Assembly (NCBI RefSeq): GCF_002161675.1
Contig: NZ_NFIH01000001.1
Span: forward strand, 1 to 64,000
Length of the DNA: 64,000 nucleotides
Direction of reading: 5' to 3'
Source: Pseudoflavonifractor sp. An44
GTDB lineage: Bacteria; Bacillota; Clostridia; Oscillospirales; Oscillospiraceae
Part shown: piece by piece, positions 1 to 11,200 of the stretch
How positions within the stretch are numbered: position 1 is the first letter of the stretch
How the letters are laid out: every line of letters starts with the position of its first letter
Translations under genes and position numbers: made by a program
Notes under the pieces: model-generated
Databases searched by the model: none
Seen by the model: the letters and a program-made list of their open reading frames with translations, nothing else
What the model was told of the DNA's origin: nothing

Positions 1-77
1 GTGGTGTGGGCTGGCTTTTGCATGCCCAAAACGCTGCGGAAGTTCCACATACTGGATTCGTTTTTGCTGTTGAGAGT

Positions 78-119
78 AAAAAAGGATGTGCCACAAAACT
101 TACGTTTTGCGACACATCC
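78..119 (-). terminator. Rho-independent terminator of the GH43 operon
   Basis: A 16-bp stem (84-99 with 104-119) closes over a four-base loop and is followed on the minus strand by six U. Two of the pairs are G-U in the minus-strand RNA but would be A-C mismatches on the plus strand, so it is built to work for minus-strand transcription. It lies 44 bases after the stop of the last operon gene. Bases 1-77 hold nothing recognisable. Confidence 0.9.
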
Positions 120-162
120 ATCCCTTTTTCTTATTTTGGCTGATTTCTCAGCCTAAACCGAT

Positions 163-3100
163 TCAATTGCGGCGGCGGCGACGCACCACGGTGACAGCGC
201 CCAGCGCCATCACAGCAGTGGCCAGAGCGGCCACATATCCCATCAGCTGAGCGGAGTCGCCCGTCTGGGGTACATTCTCCGGCTGGTCCGAGGGCTGAGT
301 CTCGCCCTCGGCGGTGAGGCCGTCCATAGCGGCGCTCAGTGCGGCTACGGCATCGTCCACCTTGGCCTGGTCGTCCTCAGACAGGGTGGCATCTGCCATC
401 ACAGCCTGGGCAGTGGCCAGAGCGGTGCGGAAGGTGGCGACCGACTCGGCGGTGTAGCCGGAGAGGTCCATGCCCTCGGCCTGGCCGATGAGGTCTTCCA
501 GGATGGACTTGTCCGCCTTGAAGCGCTGGGCCAGGATGGCATTCAGCAGGGCCTCAGCCACAGGCTGAATGTCCTCGTCCATGGCATCCCCATCCGCGGC
601 CACGTCCTTGGCAGCGGCCAGAGCGTCCACCAGCTGCTGCCAGTTGGTCTCCACATACTTGTCGGCGTCCGCCATCATGCCGTCGGCCTTGGTGATGAGC
701 TGCTCCAGCAGGGTCTTGTCACCCTGAGTGAGGCCTAGACCCCAGATACCTTCCAGCAGGTTGTCCCAAGCGGCGTTCACCTGGGCCTGGTCGGCGTTCT
801 CGTCAGCCATCACGGCCTTAGCCTCGGCCAGCGCCTTCTGGAAGGCGGCCACGGCGGAGTCGGTGACACCGTCGGTGGACAGGGTCTCGGCATAGGCGAT
901 GGTCTTCTCCAACAGAGTCTTGTCCACATCGCCGGGCTCGGGAGTGGGCTCCGGCTGGCCCAGCACCTCTACGGCAGTGGAATAGGCCATCTGGAAGCCG
1001 TCATACTTGGCGGTGACGGTGGCGGTGACAATGGTCTTTCCAGAGCCCGCTGCGGTCACCACGCCGTCCTGATACGTGGCCACGTCCTCATTTTCAGATG
1101 TATAGGTCACGGTGACATAGTCCTGGACGCTGTCGGGAAGGGTGAACACCTGGGCGGTCTCCCCTGCCTCCAGCTCCACCTGGGTCTCTGCCTCCTGGAT
1201 GAAGGCGAAGGGGTTCACCGCCTCATCCCGGTAGTAGAGGTGGTCCAGGGTAAAGCGCAGGGTCCGGACCGCCTGGTCCACCGCTGCAAAGGTGTTCTCC
1301 ACACCCTCCGCAGCCTCAACGGCCTGAGCCAGACGCTGGGCGCTCTCCGGGGTGAGCAATGTGGTGTCCACCGCACGTGCCTGCTCCAGCAGAGTGTCCA
1401 GCTGGAAGCGGTCAAAGGCAGTGACGGTGAAGTCAAAGCTCACCTCATAGCGCAGCAGGCCGTTCTGGAACACTGCCGTGAGGGACACATCGGTGTCCAC
1501 CTCCGGGCTGGTCACAGTTCCGTCCGTGGCGATGACGTCGGGATTGCTGCTGGTCCAGGTCACATCCATGCCTCCGGCAGTCTGGGGCAGGGTCAGGTCA
1601 TAGCGCACATTCTGGGCGCTGTCGTTGTCCCCCAGCAGCTGGGCGGCCTCAAGGGTCCCCTCCACACTCTGCTGGAACATAGCCTGGAACTCATCCATGG
1701 CCTGCTCCTGCACTTCCTCCTGGGACAGGGCGATGTTGTACACCCGGACCTCATCCACCAGGCCGTCAAACAGGGCATCCCAGTTGTTCACGCCCAGGTA
1801 GATGTCCGCATTGGACCCAGTCAGGGGGTTGTTGCTCTGGACGGTACCCAGGCTCACGCCGTCCCGATACAGGGTGGCCTGGCCCTGGGTGCCGGTGATG
1901 GTGATCTGGTGCCAGGTGTCGGCGGGCACGGAGGTGGTGGCCAGCGTGGTCCAGCTAAATCCACCGCCATTGCCCCAGAACTTCAGCTTGGAGGTGTTGC
2001 TCTGGCTGCCGGACAGGGCCATCCAGTTCTCCGGGTCATGATAGCCCAGAAGGAGCAGCACCTGGTTTTCCGCCAGCGCGGAATGGTTTTTCACCCAGAA
2101 GGACACGGTGTACTCGTCCCCCACGTCCTGCTGGTTGAGCTTCAGGCCATAGTCGCCCAGGCGGACCGCCTGGCCGTCCCGCCCCTGTTCATAGACCACT
2201 TCCCCGGTGTAGCTGCCCAGTTTGTACCCCAGGGCTTGGGCATCGGTGCCGCCCTCCACCCCGTTGTCCAGGGTGTTCTCAAAGTCGAAAGAGGCCACCA
2301 GGCGGTCATCCAGGGTGCCGCCCACCGTCACGTTGGTCTGGGCGGTCTTGGTTACAGACCCCAGGGTCACGGTGGTGGTGATGACGGCGTTGCCGGAGGC
2401 CACAGCAGTGACCACGCCGTCCAGGGAGACCTGTGCCACGGTGTCGTCACTGGTCTCATAGATGACGGTGGGGGCAGCTGCTGCCACCACCGGGTGCATG
2501 GAGACCTCAATGGACTGGGTGCGCCCCACCACCATGCTCAAGCTGGAGGTGGCGGTGATGCCAGTCTGGTCCAACAGGGTTTCGGTGGAGGTCTCACTGT
2601 CATAGAGACGGTAGATCTCCGCCTCACTGAGGGTGCGGTCGTACACCTTCACCTCGTCCACCAGCCCGGTAAACTCCTCGTCCCAGTTGTTGACACCCAC
2701 ATAGATGTCCTGGTCTGCCCCGGTGAGGGGTCCGTTGCTGGTCCCAGACCCGCACAGTTCCCCGTCCAGGTAGGCGGCCACGCCGCCGGAGGAACCCACC
2801 AGGGTCAGCTGGTGCCAGCCCCCGCTGAGGTCGGCACTGCCCAGTGTGGTCCAGGAATAGCCGTTGCCGTTGGCCCAGAAGCGGCTATTGGTCAGGCCGT
2901 CGTGTTCTGTTCCGCCCACAGCCAGCCACTTCTCCGGGTTATGATAGCCCAGGAAGAGGACGCTCTGGTTATACACCACCGAGCCGTCCCAGTTCAGCCA
3001 CAGGGACACGGTGAAGTTGTCCCCCAGGTCCTCCCGGTTCAGCTTCAAGCCGTAGTCCCCCAGCCGGAGGGCCTTGCCCTCCTTACCCGCTTCATAGACG

Positions 3101-3318
3101 GGGGCGCCGCTGTAGGCATTGAGCCCCGTCACAATGGCGGAGGCACCGCTGCCCCCCTTTTCGTCGGCGAGGGTTTCGCCGTCAAAGGAATAGGCGGCCA
3201 CCAGTCCGTCCTCCAGAGCCACGCCCTGGGCGCTGGCCTGGAGGTAACCCGGCAGAGAGGTGCTGGTGAACACCATAGCCCCGGCCAACAGGGCAGAGAT
3301 GAATTTATTGTGTTTCAT
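163..3318 (-). CDS. Cell-wall-anchored LamG/Ig/FIVAR protein
   Basis: A 1051-residue exported surface protein. Visible in order: signal peptide (about 1-31), LamG/concanavalin-like domain (40-245), Ig-like BIG2 domain (255-335), second LamG domain (340-545), degenerate Ig domain with the WTSSNPDVI signature (550-640), a FIVAR-like segment, a further Ig-like domain (705-790), three FIVAR helical repeats (797-1000), then a sorting signal VPQTG at about 1016, a hydrophobic helix and an RRRRRN tail. LamG domains commonly bind glycans, and I see no catalytic domain, so this is probably the binding or adhesion partner of the two GH43 proteins upstream. It is the last gene of the operon, 18 bases after its neighbour. 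Its tail from base 287 to 928 is an indel-free copy of the tail of the first operon gene. Sortase is expected to anchor it to peptidoglycan; no sortase gene is in the window. Confidence 0.85.
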   Translation of the reverse strand: MKHNKFISALLAGAMVFTSTSLPGYLQASAQGVALEDGLVAAYSFDGETLADEKGGSGASAIVTGLNAYSGAPVYEAGKEGKALRLGDYGLKLNREDLGDNFTVSLWLNWDGSVVYNQSVLFLGYHNPEKWLAVGGTEHDGLTNSRFWANGNGYSWTTLGSADLSGGWHQLTLVGSSGGVAAYLDGELCGSGTSNGPLTGADQDIYVGVNNWDEEFTGLVDEVKVYDRTLSEAEIYRLYDSETSTETLLDQTGITATSSLSMVVGRTQSIEVSMHPVVAAAAPTVIYETSDDTVAQVSLDGVVTAVASGNAVITTTVTLGSVTKTAQTNVTVGGTLDDRLVASFDFENTLDNGVEGGTDAQALGYKLGSYTGEVVYEQGRDGQAVRLGDYGLKLNQQDVGDEYTVSFWVKNHSALAENQVLLLLGYHDPENWMALSGSQSNTSKLKFWGNGGGFSWTTLATTSVPADTWHQITITGTQGQATLYRDGVSLGTVQSNNPLTGSNADIYLGVNNWDALFDGLVDEVRVYNIALSQEEVQEQAMDEFQAMFQQSVEGTLEAAQLLGDNDSAQNVRYDLTLPQTAGGMDVTWTSSNPDVIATDGTVTSPEVDTDVSLTAVFQNGLLRYEVSFDFTVTAFDRFQLDTLLEQARAVDTTLLTPESAQRLAQAVEAAEGVENTFAAVDQAVRTLRFTLDHLYYRDEAVNPFAFIQEAETQVELEAGETAQVFTLPDSVQDYVTVTYTSENEDVATYQDGVVTAAGSGKTIVTATVTAKYDGFQMAYSTAVEVLGQPEPTPEPGDVDKTLLEKTIAYAETLSTDGVTDSAVAAFQKALAEAKAVMADENADQAQVNAAWDNLLEGIWGLGLTQGDKTLLEQLITKADGMMADADKYVETNWQQLVDALAAAKDVAADGDAMDEDIQPVAEALLNAILAQRFKADKSILEDLIGQAEGMDLSGYTAESVATFRTALATAQAVMADATLSEDDQAKVDDAVAALSAAMDGLTAEGETQPSDQPENVPQTGDSAQLMGYVAALATAVMALGAVTVVRRRRRN
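287..928 (-). repeat. FIVAR-tail direct repeat, copy 1
   Basis: This 642-base stretch lines up with 5429-6070 at a constant offset of 5142 bases with no visible insertion or deletion. It encodes the three FIVAR repeats and the start of the wall-spanning linker in both flanking operon genes. The copies differ by scattered substitutions only. Confidence 0.85.
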
Positions 3319-3336
3319 ATCCCTGTCTTCCTCCTC

Positions 3337-5250
3337 TCAGCGGTAGTCCTGCTCCACCACGGTGATGGTGATGGAGGCCTCATATTGCTTGCCTGCGTAC
3401 TGGTAGGTGACCCGCAGTTCCTTCTTACCCGTGGTGCTCATGTCCACCTCAGAGGCGTTGGTGGTGTAGGTGTCCACCGTCACATACTGGCCGTCCCCCG
3501 TCTGGAGCAGGATGCGGATGTCGTCGGTGTTCAGGGTCTCCCCCACCGTGTACATCCGGGTGGTCTTCTGCACGTCGGCGGGCTGGCTGGTGACCGCGGT
3601 GTCCTCGGTGGAGACAAAGAAGGTGGCCTCCTCGTCCTCCACGTCCTGGGCCAGCAGCAGATCGCCGTCCCGGCTGACCAGGTAGTAGCCGGGGTACTTC
3701 ACGCTCTCAAAGCTCACGCCCTTTCCGGCAAAGCCCTCCAGGGTGCGGAAGGTCATGCGCAGAGCCTCGTCCTGGGTGCCACCGGCGTCCTGGGCCAGCA
3801 CCACGGGGATGGTGTCCCCGGAGCTGTCCCCGGCGGTGATGTACAGCCCCGGCTTGTTGTTGGACTCAATGGAGACGTACTCCTCCACGCTCTTGTCCGC
3901 CTTACCGGGATTGATTTCCCACTCCTTCTCGGTGCCGGTCTGGAAGAAGTCCACCAGAATGTCCTTGCTGCCCCGGGCGGTGAGGCTGGCGGTGCTCCAG
4001 TCGGTGATGGGGTAGAAGGAGTCGGACAGGGAGTTTTCAAAGGGCTCGTTGGCCACATAGGCCCCGGTGTAGTCGGTGATGGTGCTCACCGTGCCGGTGA
4101 GGCCCACAGCGGTCTTGGCGATGGGGTCGATGGTGCCATCGGCATTGATCTCCATCTTCTCCACACAGGCCACCCGGCGGAAGCCGCTGCCGTGGGGCAG
4201 GCTGCCGTCGTGGTAGACAAAGTAGGTCTGACCCTGGAAGTCAAAGACTGCCATGTGGTTGGTGTTGCCTGTGGCAGAGGGCTCCATGAGGATGCCGCCA
4301 AACTCCCACTCATTGGTCATAATGTCATCGGTGGTGGCGTAGGCCATCTGCTCCCGCCAGTCGGTGGCAAAGAACATGTAATAGGGGCCAAAATAGTTGC
4401 CATTCTCATCCTGCTGCCGGTAGTAGTAGGGGGCCTCGGTGTAGCTGTGGCCCTCAAACTTGTCCTGGTCGTTGAAGATCTCGATGCCGTTCATCTTGCC
4501 GATGACAATGTCGTTGGGGGTGCCGTCCTCCGAGTAGTAGCCCACCGAGAGGTGGTCGGGGTCGCCGTCCCGGTCCCGGATGGAGATCATGTCCTCATTG
4601 AGCTCGCAGACGAAGAAACGGTTGTTGCCCCAGCCCAGATACCGGTGCTCCACCCCGTTCTCATCCGTCTCCATCCAGATGGTGGGGTCGATGTCCTCCC
4701 AGGTGTGGGGGCCGTTGGGGGTGTCGATGTTGCGCACCAGGGGGTGGCCAATGTCCACAAATGGGCCTGTGGCCTGGTCGGCCACCGCCACGCCGATGGA
4801 CTTACCGCCGCCATTGGCCCGGTCGGCCTCGGTGCAGTAGTACAGATAATATTTGCCATCGCTGCCCTTGGCCACCTGAGAGGCCCAGGCGGACACGTCA
4901 TCCGCCGCCCAGGAAATGTCCGCGGCGTTGAGGATCTCCCCCTCATAGGTCCAGTTCTCCATATCGGTGGAGGAGTAGCACCGCCAGTCCGGCATGTGAT
5001 AATACTCGCCGGTGGAGGTGTCATGCCCCACGTAACAGTATACGGTGTCCCCGTCCACCAAAATGGAGGGGTCGCCGCCGTAGAGCACGTCGCCGTTTTC
5101 GTCAAAGCCCAGCATGGGATTGCCGGATACACTCTTATCCAGAACTTTCACCTGGGGCTGGGTCTCCTGCCCTGCCACGGCGGCGTAGCCGCCCACGGCA
5201 ATGCACATAAGCATTGCCGTGGCGGCTGCCACAAACCGTTTTTGTTTCAT
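3337..5250 (-). CDS. Secreted GH43 glycosidase with AbfB-like domain
   Basis: A 637-residue secreted glycoside hydrolase family 43 enzyme. After a signal peptide (about 1-27) comes the five-bladed GH43 domain (50-390) with all three expected acidic residues in context: Asp in YGGDPSI (about 60), Asp in EDIDPTIW (about 188) and Glu in YTEAPYY (about 270). A beta-trefoil-like AbfB/CBM42-type segment (440-560) and an Ig-like domain (565-635) follow. The family removes arabinofuranose or xylose from plant polysaccharides; an AbfB-type domain favours arabinose side chains, but exact substrate is inference. There is no sorting signal, so it is probably released or held by its binding domains. It begins 9 bases after the upstream gene and is translated in the same operon. 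Confidence 0.88.
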   Translation of the reverse strand: MKQKRFVAAATAMLMCIAVGGYAAVAGQETQPQVKVLDKSVSGNPMLGFDENGDVLYGGDPSILVDGDTVYCYVGHDTSTGEYYHMPDWRCYSSTDMENWTYEGEILNAADISWAADDVSAWASQVAKGSDGKYYLYYCTEADRANGGGKSIGVAVADQATGPFVDIGHPLVRNIDTPNGPHTWEDIDPTIWMETDENGVEHRYLGWGNNRFFVCELNEDMISIRDRDGDPDHLSVGYYSEDGTPNDIVIGKMNGIEIFNDQDKFEGHSYTEAPYYYRQQDENGNYFGPYYMFFATDWREQMAYATTDDIMTNEWEFGGILMEPSATGNTNHMAVFDFQGQTYFVYHDGSLPHGSGFRRVACVEKMEINADGTIDPIAKTAVGLTGTVSTITDYTGAYVANEPFENSLSDSFYPITDWSTASLTARGSKDILVDFFQTGTEKEWEINPGKADKSVEEYVSIESNNKPGLYITAGDSSGDTIPVVLAQDAGGTQDEALRMTFRTLEGFAGKGVSFESVKYPGYYLVSRDGDLLLAQDVEDEEATFFVSTEDTAVTSQPADVQKTTRMYTVGETLNTDDIRILLQTGDGQYVTVDTYTTNASEVDMSTTGKKELRVTYQYAGKQYEASITITVVEQDYR

Positions 5251-5259
5251 ACGCTGTCT

Positions 5260-8200
5260 TTACCCCCGTTTCTTTGTTTCAAAGCCGACAACAAACATCA
5301 GTCCTGCCAGAGCCAGCAGAGCCACCGCTGCGGGCAGCACCACATTGGCCTGGTCCCCAGTCTGAACGCTTCCGCCCTCCGAGTCGGGCTTCTGGGTAGC
5401 CTGGGGCTTGTCGGTGGTCTCGGGCTTGTCCGAGGGCTGAGTCTCGCCCTGGGCGGTGAGGCCGTTCATGGCAGCGGTGAGCGCGGCCACGGCCTCGTCC
5501 ACAGTCTTCTGGTCCTCCTCAGACAGGGTGGCATCCGCCATCACAGCCTGGGCATTGACCAAGGCTGTGCGGAAGGTGGCCACAGACTCGGCGGTGCAGC
5601 CGGAGAGGTCCATGCCCTCAGCCTTGCCGATGAGGCCTTCCAGGATGGACTTGTCCGCCTTGAAGCGCTGGGCCAGGATGGCATTCAGCAGAGCCTGAGC
5701 CACAGGCTGGATGTCCTCGTCCATGGCGTCCCCATCTTCCATAACCTTCTTGGCGGCCTCCAGAGCGTCCACCAGATGCTTCCAGTTGGTCTCCACATAC
5801 TTGTCGGCCTCAGCCATCATGCCGTCGGCCTTGGTGATAAGCTGCTCCAGCAGGGTCTTGTCGCCCTGAGTGAGGCCCAGACCCCAGATGCCCTCCAGCA
5901 GGTTGTCCCAAGCGGTGTTCACCTGCTCCTGGGTGGCATCGGTGTCGGCCATCACGGCCTTTGCCTCGGCCAGCGCCTTCTGGAAGGCGGCCACGGCGGA
6001 GTCGGTGACCCCGGTGGTGTCCAGCTTCTCTGCATAGGCAATGGTCTTCTCCAGCAGGGTCTTGTCCACATTGCTGGGCTGCTCCACCTCTGTCACGGTG
6101 ACTACAAAGGTGTCGGTGACGGTGATGGTGTCCTCGGTGTAGGTGACGGTGATGGTCTGAGCCCCCACTTGGTCCTTGTCATACCCGGTGACGCTGGCCT
6201 GAGCGGTGACATCCTGGGTGGTGCCGTTGCTGTAGGTGGCGGTGACGGTCATGCCGGTGAGGTCCAGCTCCTCGCCCTGGGTGTACTCGGTCTTGTTAGG
6301 AGCGGTGACCTGGATGGACTCCAGCACCACATCCTCCTGATAGGTCAGGTTGTCCATGACCTCTTGCAGGGCCTGGGCAGCGGCGTCCGCCTCCTGGGTG
6401 GTCTGAACGGTGGTCAGGGCCTCCTCAGCGGCGGCGATGGCCTGGGCCAGAGCCTGGGCGCTGTCCTGGGTCAGGGCGTCCATGTCGATGCCCTTGGCAG
6501 CCTCAAGGGTCTGCTCCAGCAGGTAGGTGCTCACATAGTCCTCGGAGCCATAGGCGCGCTGCAAAGCGTCATACTCCTTGGCGGTAAGAGGCATCACATA
6601 GCCGTGGCGGTACTTGCTGGGCATGGAGTACTGGCTGTCGTCCAGCATGGTGAACTCCCCGGAGGACAAATCAGTGGTAATCAGAGGATAGTAGCCCTGG
6701 CCTCTGGCGAAGCGGTCCACCATCAGGCACCACTGGTCCTCACCCTCTGCATTCTTCTCATTGAGCTTGAAGATGATAGGACCTTCCACAGCTCCCTGAG
6801 CGGCGGGCAGATTGCTGCTCAAGTCCACAGACTCAATGGGAGTGAAGGTGCCCAGCACGGAGTCGGCCACGTCAATCTCGATGATGCCCCGGCTCTCGTT
6901 CTTGGTGTAGCGGTAGTACTTGCCATCGCTCTCGATCATGGTGGAGTCGATGACCTTGATGCGCTTGCCGTTGGCATCGGTGCCGCCGGCGTGGTAGAGC
7001 ACGGGGTCGGTGAAGGTGCGGAAATCACGGGTCTTGCTGTAGTAGATGGCGTGATTCTCATACTCCTGGGCGATGTTGCCCTCCTCGTCCAGCTCAATGG
7101 AGGTGGCGGACCAGTACACCACATACTCCCCGGTAGTGTCATCATAGATGAACTCCGGGGCCCAGGTGCATCCGGCGTTCTCGGGGGCGATCTCGGCAAT
7201 CCAGGGCTCGCTCCAGTTCACCAGGTCGGTGGACTCCCACACCACAATGCCGTGGCTGCCGCTGCCGCCAGCGCCGGGCCAGTTGCCGCCGTTGTGGTAG
7301 ATGCTCAGGTCGGTGGCGATCATGTAGTACTTGTCGCCCTCGGGCGCCCGGGCGATGAAGTGGTCCCGCAGGCCGCTCTCACCGATGTTGCTGGTGAGCA
7401 CCGCCTGGTTGTTGTTCAGGTCGGTCCAGTTCAAGCCGTCCTCACTGATGGAGAAGTAGGTCTGCTCGTGGGAAGCAGCGGCCTCGTTGCCGGTGAAGTG
7501 GACAAACAGGTAGCCCACATAGTCGTCCTCGGTGACCTCTTCCGCCTTGGCCTTGACCACCACGTCATAGGTCTTGGTCACGGAAGTCTGGCCCTCCTTG
7601 GAGAAGACAGCGGTGAGGGTGACGGTCTGGTCCTTCTCGCCACGGGTGACCACACCGGCGGGGGTGGCGTCGTAGTTCTCATGCTCCACCACAGCGGTGC
7701 TGATGACGTCCTCGTTGGAGGAGGTCCAGGTGATGCTCACGCCGTCCTGCTCCTGGGGCAGAGTGATGTTGCCCCGGATGTCGTCGGCGTTGGGGATGGT
7801 AAAGGTCTCGGCCACCCGTTGCACGTCCTCCAGCATGGCCAGACGGTCCGCCTCGTCCTGCTCATAAGAGGTCTTGACCTCCCACTCAGACATGGCATAG
7901 TCGAACACCTTTACGTTGTCGAAGTAGCCGCGGAAGTACAGGTCCTCCCCATAGAAGGACTTGCCCAGATAGGCCTTCAGGTTGTCGCCCAGATCGGAGA
8001 TGCTGATGCCGGTGTTCTGCTTCTCCGCCACCAGTTCCCCGTCCCGGTAGATGCTGATGCTGTCTCGGGTCACCACCAGCTTGAGGTTCACCCAAGTGCG
8101 GCTGTTGTCGGGATAGGCGCCGCTCCAGGAGGCCACCTGCTCCGCACCATAGCTGCTGGTGGTGATAGCCAGCTTCAGGTTGGTGGGCATGGTCTTCAGG

Positions 8201-11200
8201 AACAAATACTTCTGGTTGTCCTGACCAATGGTAAAGGTGAAGAAGTTGCCCCAGCGGGTCACTTCCTTGACGTCCATGGAGATGGTGACGCTGTCCATGC
8301 CGTCGAAGAAGCCCTCGGGGAAGGCCAGATAGCTGTCATTGCCGCCCCAGCCGTCGCTGCTGTCGCCGTCCAAGTAGAGCACCTGGCCGTAGTCGGGGTC
8401 CTGGGCGTACACAGCGCCGCCCTCCAGGGTGGCGTTGTTGTCGCCCACGCTGTCCTTGGCGGTCTGGCCGTTGCAGTCCTCGTCAAAGTTGTACTCCAGC
8501 ACAGGCTGGGCCTCCTGGGCCTCGCCAGCCACCTTCAGGGTCACGGTGATCTCAGAGCCGCCCTTCACAAACTCGTCGTCGGACATGTTCAGCACAGGCA
8601 CGCCCTCCGAGTCAAAGAACACGGGCTTGACGTAGGCGTGGCGGCAGGCGTCGTACAGGGGATCGCCGCTGTGGTTGGCGTGCTCGGCGGCGTTGCGGGC
8701 GTGGTAGACGATGACGGGGTTGCCGTCCTCATCCACGGTAAAGGAGTTGTGGCCAGGGCCGCACAGCTCGTCGTTGAAGTCGCCGCTGGTCATGATGGGA
8801 TAGGGGGTCTTGGTCCAGGAGTCGGGGTTCAGCAGGTCGCTGGAGGCATCCGCGGTGAGCAGGCCGATGCAGTACTCCGCGCCGGTGCCGGAGGCGGAGA
8901 AGGCCATGTACACCTTGCCATTGTTCTGGAGCACAGAGGGCCCCTCATTGACGGTGTAGCGCTGGAGCTCCCAGTAGTACTCCGGCACCGAGATGACCGA
9001 GCAGTTGCTGGTCAGCTGGGTGGGGTTGGCGGGGTCCACACTGGCGATGTAGATACTGGACACGCCGTTGGGGTTGTCCGCATTGCGGGTAAAGTCCGCC
9101 CAGGCGTAGTAGGCCTTGTCCCCCATCTCAAAGTAAGTCATGTCCAGAGACATGGCGTTGAGGGCTGTGGTATCCCCGGCCTTGAGGTTGATACGCTGCG
9201 GCTCGCCCCAGCTGTCGGGGTTGGTGATGTCATCGGCGTTGTTGCACTTGAGCAGGAAGGGGCGCAGATCAAAGCTGTACCCGCTCTCCACCCGGGCGGC
9301 GGTGCTCAGGAAGTACCAGGAGTCGCCGATCTTGTGCAGCTCAGGGGCCCAGATGAACTGGCCAAAGCCCTGGCTCTCGCTCTCGTCCCAGATCACATAC
9401 TCCTGGGCGTCGGCCAGACCCTCGATGGTGTCCGCCACACGGATGACCAGGCGGTCATAGCCGTCCGCCCCGTCCTTGCCGTTGACGGGATAGGAGGCGG
9501 TGAAGTAGTACAGGTCCCGCTCCTCGTCGTAGGTGATGCTGGGGTCTGCCCGCTCCTCAATGAGGGGGTCCTGGGCATCGGTGTAGTAGGCACTGCCGCC
9601 GATGGTGCCCCGGATGGTGTACTCCACGCCGGGACGGCTGGTGTCCACCTTGTCCAGATCGGAGGTGTTCCAGCGCACATCGTAGGTGCGCTCTTCCCCG
9701 TTGGAGTACTGGGCGATCAGCTCACCCACAGCCTCATCCAGAGCCTGCTGGGCATCGCCGTTCTCCTCCACGGTCACCTCCTGGGTCACCGGGGTGATGG
9801 AGGTGTTGTAGGGGTTGGAGTACTTGGCGGTGAGCTTGTCATACTCCGCCTGGGTCAGGGGGATGGAGGTGGCCCACACAGCGTCAGAAGGCACACCAGA
9901 CAGGCTAGAGAAGGTATAATTTGTACTCTCTGCTTTTTCAAACACAGACAAATCCTCAGAGGTATACTGGTACACAGTCCCGGCCTTATCCTCTACATAC
10001 AAAAGGTATTCCTCTGTGGTCAAATCGTACACGCACGCCAGCTTGGCGATGCTGGACACGCCGGGCAGGGACACCGTGCGCTCGTTGGTGTAGTCGATGA
10101 GATCGTCCGAGTCGTACACCAGGATGGTGGAGTTGTTGCCGCCATCCCCGGCGATCATGGCAAAGCGGTCTCCATCTGCCTTGCGCAGCAGCACGGGAGA
10201 CACATAGGCCTTGGCCCCCAGGGTGGTGTACATGATGGGCTGGTCCTTGTGCAGAACAGTAAAGGTGCCGTCTGCCTCCTCCTGGGCGATCTTCATGCCG
10301 CCGGTCTGGCCACGCAGGCCATCGGTGGACAGATCGGGGTCATTGCTCACATAGGAGGCGATGTCCGCGCCCTGCTCCAGCACCACCAGCTTGATGTCCT
10401 TGGTCACATCGTCGGCCCCATCCAGGCTCAGGGTGGCGGTGAGGGTCACGGCGGCGTTGCCGTTCTGGGGGCGGGTCACGTTGCCCTCAGACGTGATAAA
10501 CTCCTCATCGCTGGAGGTCCAGGTGATGGAGGCAGCCCCGATGGAGTCGGGCAGCTCCAGGTCTCCGGCAATGTAGCCAGCGCCCAGGGTCAGCTGGTCC
10601 CGATAAATGGCCAGATCGCCATTGGGGTTCTGCTTGGGCACCGTCACGGTAAACTCCTTGGTGTCAGACACCTGACCCAGGGAGATGGTGGCGGTGAGGG
10701 TCACCTGGGTGTCTTCCTCCGGGCGTACCACGGTGCCATCGGGAGCGATGACATCGGGATTGCTGGAGACCCAGGAGATGGTGGTGTAGCCGCTGCTGCC
10801 CACGGTGGGCAGGGTCAGGTCCATGCTGGCCATGTCAGCCACGGTCAGAGCGGCCTTGTCCCCCGCCACAATGGCAGCGGCCTCGGTCTCGTCGGACAGG
10901 TACTCGGTGCGTACCTCGTCCTCGCTGAGGGCCTTGGAATAGACCTTGAAGTCATCCATCTTGAAGTCCCCAGAGTTCCAATAGTGGGGGCTGGCGGTGC
11001 CCAGATAGATAAACTGGGTGGTGGAGACAACGTCCAGCATGTAGTCGGTACCCTTCCCCGGGTTGACGCCCTGGGTGGAGGGAGTCAGCTCCTTGACCAG
11101 AGCCCCATCCTTATACATGCGAATCTGCTGGCTGTCCATCACCACGGTGACATGCTCCCAGCCGCCATCCTTGGTGACGGTACCGCCAAACTCCTTCATG

